Assembly: GCF_008802405.1 (NCBI RefSeq)
Contig: NZ_VZDO01000019.1
Span: forward strand, 1 to 64,000
Direction of reading: 5' to 3'
Length of the DNA stretch: 64,000 bases
Origin: Plantimonas leprariae
GTDB taxonomy: Bacteria > Pseudomonadota > Alphaproteobacteria > Rhizobiales > Rhizobiaceae
The position numbers and the translations under genes are program-made. Shown in pieces: positions 59,122 through 64,000 of this stretch. Positions within the stretch are counted from its first letter, which is position 1. Each line of letters opens with the position of its first letter. Below the pieces are notes generated by a model. The model was not told the origin of the DNA, made no database searches, and worked only from the letters and a program-made list of their open reading frames with translations.

Positions 59122-60021
59122 ATGCTCCGTCTCTATTCCCGGCTCCTCGCCCTGTCGGCCGTCGCGCTCCTCGCCATGCAGGGCGCCGCGTCCGCCGCCG
59201 ACGGCGACGTCGTCGCCAAGGTCGGCAAGGCGCAGATCACTCAGAAGGAGCTGAGCCTCGCGGAAGGCGATCTCGGCGACCAGTTCGAGCAGATGCCGCC
59301 CGACCAGAAGCGTCTCGCCGTCCTGTCAGCGCTGATCGACATCAAGTCGCTGGCGATGGAAGCGGAGAAGGCGAAGCTCGCCGACGATCCGGACGTCAAG
59401 CAGCGCATCGCGTTCCTGCGCGAGCGGGCGCTCCACAATGCCTGGTTCCAGAAGGAAGGCGTCGACGCGATCACCGACGCCGAGCTGCAGAAGCGCTACG
59501 ACGCCGAGATCAAGAAGGTGAAGCCGGTCGACGAGATCCACGCCAAGCACATCCTGGTGAAGACCAAGGAGGAGGCGGAAGCGGCGATCAAGGAGCTGAA
59601 CGACGGCAAGAAGTTCGACGACGTCGCCAAGGAGAAGTCGTCCGGCCCCTCAGGCCCCGATGGCGGCGACCTCGGCTTCTTCGGCCCCGGCCAGATGGTG
59701 CCGCCCTTCGAGAAGGCCGCCTTCGCGCTGAAGGCCGGCGAATACACCAAGGAGCCGGTGCAGACGCAGTTCGGCTGGCACGTGATCGAGGTGGTGGAGA
59801 AGCGGCCGCAGCCGCTGCCGAAGTTCGACGAGGTGAAGGACCAGCTCCGCCAGCTCGTGATGCGCGAGAAGTACGTGGCGATCGTCCAGAAGGCGCGTGA
59901 CGACGTGAAGGTCGAGTTCACCGACCCAAAGGTCAAGGAGCAGATCGAGACGCTGCAGAAGACCTCGCGCGCCGCGGCGGCCGGAGGTGGGGCGGCGCCG
60001 GCACCGGCGGCCGGCCAGTAA
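59122..60021 (+). CDS. Parvulin-type peptidylprolyl isomerase (SurA/PrsA-like)
   Basis: A 299-residue periplasmic chaperone. A signal peptide ([20 protein letters not shown] ending near SAADG) is seen. A SurA-like N-terminal helical part with [18 protein letters not shown] is followed by a parvulin domain: [36 protein letters not shown] and [12 protein letters not shown]. It likely helps outer-membrane proteins fold. The C-terminal tail is Ala/Gly-rich. It is the first gene of a rightward unit with argJ, GNAT and mutT. Confidence 0.92.
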   Translation: MLRLYSRLLALSAVALLAMQGAASAADGDVVAKVGKAQITQKELSLAEGDLGDQFEQMPPDQKRLAVLSALIDIKSLAMEAEKAKLADDPDVKQRIAFLRERALHNAWFQKEGVDAITDAELQKRYDAEIKKVKPVDEIHAKHILVKTKEEAEAAIKELNDGKKFDDVAKEKSSGPSGPDGGDLGFFGPGQMVPPFEKAAFALKAGEYTKEPVQTQFGWHVIEVVEKRPQPLPKFDEVKDQLRQLVMREKYVAIVQKARDDVKVEFTDPKVKEQIETLQKTSRAAAAGGGAAPAPAAGQ

Positions 60022-60052
60022 GGCGCTTCCGGCGGGGCAGGAGACGATCGGG

Positions 60053-61294
60053 ATGGCGCATGGAACCGCGGCGGTCTCGCCGCTCGCCCCGAAGGACGTG
60101 CCGGCGATGCCGGCGATCCGGGGCGTCCGGATCGCGACGGCGGAAGCCGGCATCAAGTACCGGGGCCGCACCGACCTGATGCTGATGGTGCTCAGCGAAG
60201 GCACCAGCGTCGCCGGCGTCTTCACCCGATCCAAATGCCCCTCCGCGCCGGTGGACCTCTGCCGCGCCAACCTCGGCGGTGGCCGGGCGCGGGCCGTGGT
60301 GGTGAATTCCGGCAACGCCAACGCCTTCACCGGCCGGCGCGGCCGCGAAGCGACGGCGCTGACGGCGGACGCCGCGGCGAAGGCGGTCGGCTGCGACGCT
60401 TCCGAGGTGTTCCTCGCCTCCACCGGCGTCATCGGCGAGCCGCTGGACGCCGGCCGGTTCGCGCATCTTCTCGCCGGTCTCGGAACGCAAGCCGAGGCCG
60501 ACCGCTGGGCAGAAGCCGCGGCGGCGATCATGACCACCGACACCTATCCCAAGGTTGCGACCCGGCGGGCGCGGATCGGCGGCATCGAGGTCGCGATCAA
60601 CGGCATCGCCAAGGGCGCCGGGATGATCGCACCCGACATGGCGACCATGCTCTCCTTCGTCGCGACCGACGCGGCGATCGCGCCGGCTGCGCTGCAGGCG
60701 ATGCTCTCAGCGGCCGTGGAGCCGAGCTTCAACTCGGTGACGGTCGATTCCGACACCTCGACCTCCGACACGCTGCTCCTTTTCGCGACGGGCGCAGCCG
60801 GCAACGCGCCGGTCACGGCGGCGGACGACTCCGATCTGAGCGAGTTCCGCGAGGCGCTGGCCGACCTTCTCCTCGACCTCGCCCGGCAGGTGGCGCGCGA
60901 CGGCGAGGGTGCCCGGAAGGAGATCCGCGTGACGGTGACGGGCGCGGCGAGCGACGCATCCGCGAAACGCATCGCCATGGCCATCGCCAACTCGCCGCTG
61001 GTGAAGACGGCGGTCGCCGGCGAGGACGCCAACTGGGGCCGCGTCGTGATGGCGGTCGGCAAGGCCGGCGAGCCCGCCGACCGCGACCGGCTGGCGATCT
61101 CGTTCGGCGACGTGCGCGTCGCCGTCGACGGCGAGCGCGATCCCGCCTATGACGAGGCGGCGGCCTCCGCCGAGATGCGGCAGGATGAGATCCGGATCGG
61201 CGTGGACATCGGCCTCGGAAACGGGCGCTGGACGGTCTACGGCTGCGATCTCACCAAGGCCTATGTCGAGATCAATGGCGACTACCGAAGCTGA
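60053..61294 (+). CDS. argJ: Bifunctional ornithine acetyltransferase/N-acetylglutamate synthase
   Basis: A 413-residue arginine-biosynthesis enzyme of the ornithine cyclase cycle. It recycles acetyl groups from N-acetylornithine and may also make N-acetylglutamate. The pre-protein cleaves itself at a Thr: T198 in [20 protein letters not shown] is the nucleophile that becomes the N-terminus of the beta subunit. [17 protein letters not shown] and [20 protein letters not shown] are further signatures. GAGACGATCGGG precedes the ATG. argJ overlaps the GNAT gene by 20 bases. Confidence 0.95.
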   Translation: MAHGTAAVSPLAPKDVPAMPAIRGVRIATAEAGIKYRGRTDLMLMVLSEGTSVAGVFTRSKCPSAPVDLCRANLGGGRARAVVVNSGNANAFTGRRGREATALTADAAAKAVGCDASEVFLASTGVIGEPLDAGRFAHLLAGLGTQAEADRWAEAAAAIMTTDTYPKVATRRARIGGIEVAINGIAKGAGMIAPDMATMLSFVATDAAIAPAALQAMLSAAVEPSFNSVTVDSDTSTSDTLLLFATGAAGNAPVTAADDSDLSEFREALADLLLDLARQVARDGEGARKEIRVTVTGAASDASAKRIAMAIANSPLVKTAVAGEDANWGRVVMAVGKAGEPADRDRLAISFGDVRVAVDGERDPAYDEAAASAEMRQDEIRIGVDIGLGNGRWTVYGCDLTKAYVEINGDYRS

Positions 61295-62054
61295 AGCGGC
61301 GCATCGCCTCGCGATCGTCCGCCGGCTGGAGGCGGCGGGCTTCCGCGCCTTTCCGGCGAGCGAGACCGCCTATGACGGCACCTGGTCGATCCGGCTGACG
61401 GCGGGCTATCCGGCGAAGCGCCTGAACTCGGTCAACCCGCTCGACCCCTCCGACCATTCCGACATCGCGGCGAGGATCGAGCGGGCCGCGACACGCTTCC
61501 GTGCCGCCGGCCGGCCGCTCCTGTTCCGCCAGTCGCCGCTGGCGCCGCGCGACCTCGCCCGGCATCTCGACATTGAGGGCTGGCGGAGCTTCGGCGAATC
61601 CGTCGTGATGACCGCCGAACTCGGCTCGGTGCCGCTGGATGTGCGCGTCGAGCGCCTGCCCGTCCGCGATCCGGCGCGCTACGTCGCGGCGAGCCAGGCC
61701 GTGCACGGCCGGGCCGCCGAGGACGCTGGGGGGCTGCGGGACATCCTCGCGGCGATCGAGCCGCCGACCGCCTTCTTCGTGCAGGAGGCCGGGCGCGGCG
61801 AGCCGATCGCGGTGGCCTTCGCGGTGCACGACCGGGACCTCGTCGGCCTCCTCGACGTCGCGGTGGCGCGCGGCTGGCGCCGGCAGGGCATCGCGCGCGA
61901 CCTCGTCGCCAACGCCTTCCGCTACGCGCTCCTGAAGGGCGCGCGCACCGCCTGGCTGCAGGTGGAGGCCGACAACGCCGCCGGCTTGGCGCTCTACCGC
62001 GCGCTGGGGTTCGCGGAAGCTTACCGCTACTCCTACCGCGCCCCGCCGGTTTAG
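61275..62054 (+). CDS. GNAT family N-acetyltransferase
   Basis: A 259-residue protein with a C-terminal GNAT domain. The acetyl-CoA-binding motif is [15 protein letters not shown], followed by [20 protein letters not shown] and [11 protein letters not shown]. The ~120-residue N-terminal half is a second, degenerate acyltransferase-like region. Its start at 61275 overlaps argJ by 20 bases, so the two are co-translated. The acceptor substrate is unknown. It is followed by mutT after 12 bases. Confidence 0.9.
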   Translation: MATTEAEAAHRLAIVRRLEAAGFRAFPASETAYDGTWSIRLTAGYPAKRLNSVNPLDPSDHSDIAARIERAATRFRAAGRPLLFRQSPLAPRDLARHLDIEGWRSFGESVVMTAELGSVPLDVRVERLPVRDPARYVAASQAVHGRAAEDAGGLRDILAAIEPPTAFFVQEAGRGEPIAVAFAVHDRDLVGLLDVAVARGWRRQGIARDLVANAFRYALLKGARTAWLQVEADNAAGLALYRALGFAEAYRYSYRAPPV

Positions 62055-62066
62055 GGCTCTTTCACC

Positions 62067-62477
62067 ATGAACGACAAGAAGCTGCTGCTCGTCGCGGCCT
62101 GCGCGCTGATCGACGCCGACAACCGCGTGCTCGTCGCCGAACGGCCGGCGGGCAAATCGCTGGCCGGCCTCTGGGAGTTCCCAGGCGGCAAGGTGGAGCC
62201 GGGCGAGACGCCGGAGGCGACGCTGATCCGCGAACTCACCGAGGAACTCGGCATCGCGACAAAGGCGGCCTGCCTCGCGCCGCTGACCTTCGCCAGCTAC
62301 GAATACGAGCGATTCCATCTGCTTATGCCGCTCTACGTCTGCCGGCGCTTCGAGGGCATCCCGCAGCCGCTGGAAGGGCAGCGGCTGAAATGGGTGCGCG
62401 CCGCGGCGCTCCGCGACCTGCCGATGCCGCCGGCCGACGCGCCGCTGATTCCCTTCCTCCAGGACCTGCTCGGGTGA
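62067..62477 (+). CDS. mutT: 8-oxo-dGTP diphosphatase, MutT family
   Basis: A 136-residue Nudix hydrolase. The Nudix box runs from G41 to I63 (GKVEPGETPEATLIRELTEE then LGI) and matches G-x5-E-x7-R-E-U-x-E-E-x-G-U. Family members remove mutagenic 8-oxo-dGTP. The N-terminal LVAACALIDADNRVLVAERP and the C-terminal GQRLKWVRAAALRDLPMPPA match the MutT type. It closes the parvulin-argJ-GNAT-mutT unit. Confidence 0.93.
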   Translation: MNDKKLLLVAACALIDADNRVLVAERPAGKSLAGLWEFPGGKVEPGETPEATLIRELTEELGIATKAACLAPLTFASYEYERFHLLMPLYVCRRFEGIPQPLEGQRLKWVRAAALRDLPMPPADAPLIPFLQDLLG

Positions 62478-62519
62478 GGTCCGGTTCGGCGAAGAAGCGA
62501 TGAACGGGGTCCGCGGCTT

Positions 62520-62535
62520 TTAAGACGATTTTCAC
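62520..62535 (+). promoter_or_regulatory. Near-CtrA-type box upstream of a small membrane gene
   Basis: TTAA-GACGATT-TTCAC has the right spacing and one mismatch to TTAA-N7-TTAAC. It lies 69-84 bases upstream of the 62604 gene. Weak evidence. Confidence 0.25.
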
Positions 62536-62603
62536 TCCCGCGCCGCAATTTCGTCGCGAACGGGCTGCCGGCGGGCGCGCAGCCGAACACGGGAGTTCCG
62601 CTC

Positions 62604-62921
62604 GTGACGATGGTTGTGACACGCAGGAGCGCGCGGTCGTCCTCCCTCTCGATGGCCGAGGCCCGCACGGGCCTGTTCCGCGCGACGCTGCTGTTCGGCT
62701 CCGCGGCGGCGGCGCTGTCGCTGATCGTCGTGCCGATGGCGGACCGCCAGGCGAAGCTGATCGTCGCCGAGCGGGCCTCCGACCTCGACGCGATGACCAC
62801 GGGCTCGATCGGCTCGGATGCGAACGTCCAGCGCTACACGATCCGGCGCAGCGTCCTCGACCGCCCGGACCGGGCGCCCTGCATCATGTTCCCGGACGGC
62901 CGCCAGACGGGTGCCTGTTAA
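62604..62921 (+). CDS. Small single-span membrane protein, unknown function
   Basis: A 105-residue protein. A basic N-terminus is followed by one hydrophobic helix (~26-44, ATLLFGSAAAALSLIVVPMA) and a polar tail with DAMTTGSIGSDANVQRYTIR and CIMFPDGRQTGAC. Small proteins with a TTGSI motif of this kind occur across Rhizobiales, to my memory, without an assigned function. The GTG at 62604 is chosen for GGGAG eight bases upstream; ATG two codons later is also possible. The stop overlaps the converging methyltransferase gene by four bases. Confidence 0.6.
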   Translation: MTMVVTRRSARSSSLSMAEARTGLFRATLLFGSAAAALSLIVVPMADRQAKLIVAERASDLDAMTTGSIGSDANVQRYTIRRSVLDRPDRAPCIMFPDGRQTGAC

Positions 62922-63841
62922 TCGTCCTTGCCCGAGCGATCGCGCAGCGCCTCGGCGAGGCTCGCCTTGGCGGAACCCGGCCGGAGCGGCTGCTGCTGCG
63001 AGGGATGCGGCTTCCAGCCCGACATGTAGACGACGTCGAACGTCGCGCGGACGCGCCCGTCGGCCCCTGCGAAACGCTCCGCGTAGATCTCCGCCGCCCG
63101 GAGGAACAGCCCGCGCGGCGTGAAGCTTCGGCGACGCTCGGCCAGCATGTTCGCCATGCCCATGCGGCGAAGGTCTAGGCAAAGATCGAACATCGAAGCG
63201 TAGCGCACCGTGATCCGATCCTGGTCGGCGACGGGGAGCGCCAGCCCGGCGCGCTGCAGGAGCGCCCCGGCGTCGCGGACGTCGATGAACGGCGCGACGC
63301 GCGGGGATGCGCCCCCGAGCAGTTCGGCTTCCGCTTCGAGCAGCGAGGTCCGCAGCTCGTGCAAGGTCTCGCCGCCGAGCGCCGCGGCGAGGAACAGCCC
63401 GTCCGGCTTCAGGGCCCGGCGCGCCTGGATCACCGTGCCGGGCGTGTCGTTGGTGAGGTGGAGCGACAGCGGCGACAGGACGAGGTCGACCGAATCCTCG
63501 GGGAGCGGCAGCGCTTCCTCGTCGCCGACGATGCCGTCCGGCGCATCGCCGAGGAAGGCGGCGTCGCGCTCGACCCGCAGCATCGTCCCGACCTGGCCGC
63601 CGGCCATGACGAGCCGGGCCGCCTCGCCCGTGTGCCCGCCGATCTCGGCCGCCCGCTCGAAGCGGCGCTCGACCAGCGACAGGCGCTCGGCGAGTTCCCG
63701 CGCGACGGCCTGCAGGAGGAACAGCGGCGCGTCGTCGCCCCCGGCGCGGCCGAGCGCCCGGAGACGCCGGCGATCGAGGAGGGCGCGGTCGAACAGGGCG
63801 GCGGGATGGGAGGCGCCGGAGGGCTGGGGAGGACGCGGCAT
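62918..63841 (-). CDS. NDUFAF5-like SAM-dependent methyltransferase
   Basis: A 307-residue protein with a methyltransferase fold. RRFERAAEIGGHTGEAARLV and EEALPLPEDSVDLVLSPLSL are the SAM-binding and post-motif strands. The C-terminal MGMANMLAERRRSFTPRGLF matches the NDUFAF5/BioC-like family of alphaproteobacteria. In mitochondria NDUFAF5 modifies an arginine of complex I subunit NDUFS7; a bacterial role is inferred. The ATG at 63841 is chosen over one 12 codons upstream. It is divergent from comF. Confidence 0.88.
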   Translation of the reverse strand: MPRPPQPSGASHPAALFDRALLDRRRLRALGRAGGDDAPLFLLQAVARELAERLSLVERRFERAAEIGGHTGEAARLVMAGGQVGTMLRVERDAAFLGDAPDGIVGDEEALPLPEDSVDLVLSPLSLHLTNDTPGTVIQARRALKPDGLFLAAALGGETLHELRTSLLEAEAELLGGASPRVAPFIDVRDAGALLQRAGLALPVADQDRITVRYASMFDLCLDLRRMGMANMLAERRRSFTPRGLFLRAAEIYAERFAGADGRVRATFDVVYMSGWKPHPSQQQPLRPGSAKASLAEALRDRSGKDD

Positions 63842-63902
63842 CGCGCTTGTAGCTGAGGGGGCGGCCTGTATCGTCAAGCCTCGAGGAATCGAACGGGCTG
63901 CG

Positions 63903-64000
63903 ATGGCGAGCTTCTGGGACGGAACCGGCCGGTTGCCCGGCCTCCGCCGCGCGGCGGAGGCGGTGGGGCAGGTGCTGTTTCCGCCCGTCTGCCCGCTCTG
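63903..64000 (+). CDS. ComF family protein (start only)
   Basis: The window ends 98 bases into a reading frame starting at ATG 63903: MASFWDGTGRLPGLRRAAEA, then VGQVLFPPVCPL. The 'LFPPxCPxC' stretch is the zinc-finger start of ComF phosphoribosyltransferase-like proteins, used in competence for DNA uptake in some bacteria. ComF divergent from this methyltransferase is a common alphaproteobacterial pattern. The rest lies outside the window. Confidence 0.75.
   Translation, partial: MASFWDGTGRLPGLRRAAEAVGQVLFPPVCPL

Overview
The window is about 70% G+C chromosomal DNA from an alphaproteobacterium, most likely of the Hyphomicrobiales (Rhizobiales). Evidence for this is the set of lineage-typical genes: cobS/cobT next to a J-domain gene and bolA, a TIGR02302 (DUF4175) protein beside argH-lysA, a TIGR02300 protein, a DUF2125 protein, rpmB opposite a DUF3108 gene, a CpdR-type regulator, and a perfect CtrA-type box (TTAA-N7-TTAAC). 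I cannot assign a genus. Nearly everything is single-copy housekeeping DNA. I see no rRNA, tRNA, insertion sequence, prophage, CRISPR array or integrative element.

Layout. 1-7.9 kb is the accessory-like part: the 3' end of a probable RTX protein, a 1281-residue RTX protein whose serralysin-type zinc site has been erased, a ferritin-like stress protein, a PAS/histidine kinase with two receiver domains, and a CheY-like regulator. 8-10 kb holds cspA, rpsU, a TIGR02300 protein and small ORFs. 10.3-13.2 kb is a flavin oxidase/aldehyde dehydrogenase pair resembling pipecolate (lysine) catabolism. 13.2-18.8 kb carries dsbB, an HNH protein, alkA, gluQ (all zinc cysteines lost), a DMT exporter, a twin-TM protein, a cobalamin adenosyltransferase and 3-hydroxybutyryl-CoA dehydrogenase. 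18.8-24.7 kb is a leftward unit argH - LptM-like lipoprotein - lysA - TIGR02302.

24.7-32 kb has tlpA, cpdR, hpt, ftsEX, a YdcF protein, an acyltransferase, a ChaC-like cyclotransferase and a DUF2125 protein. 32-37 kb is amino-acid biosynthesis (chorismate mutase, hisC, tyrA leftward; metX-metW rightward). 37-43.7 kb has an aldo/keto reductase, a methyltransferase, gloB, a DUF985 cupin, a HigBA module, a second DMT transporter, a DUF3108 protein, rpmB and a YhhQ-type queuosine-precursor transporter.

43.7-52.9 kb has a phytase-like esterase, cobT, cobS, a J-domain protein, bolA, aroK-aroB, xerD and accA. 53-64 kb has an L,D-transpeptidase preceded by the CtrA box and a 16-bp palindrome, a MmyB-type regulator divergent from an SDR gene, secA, a parvulin isomerase, argJ, a GNAT gene, mutT, a methyltransferase, and the start of comF running off the end.

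The genes share several themes: aromatic, lysine, arginine, histidine and methionine synthesis; late cobalamin steps (CobST, adenosyltransferase); envelope growth and division (ftsEX, L,D-transpeptidase, SecA, TlpA/DsbB); and cell-cycle signalling (CpdR, a CtrA box). I found no large undescribed multi-gene system. The best leads are the dead-protease RTX protein, the zinc-less GluQ-RS and the promoter architecture of the L,D-transpeptidase gene.
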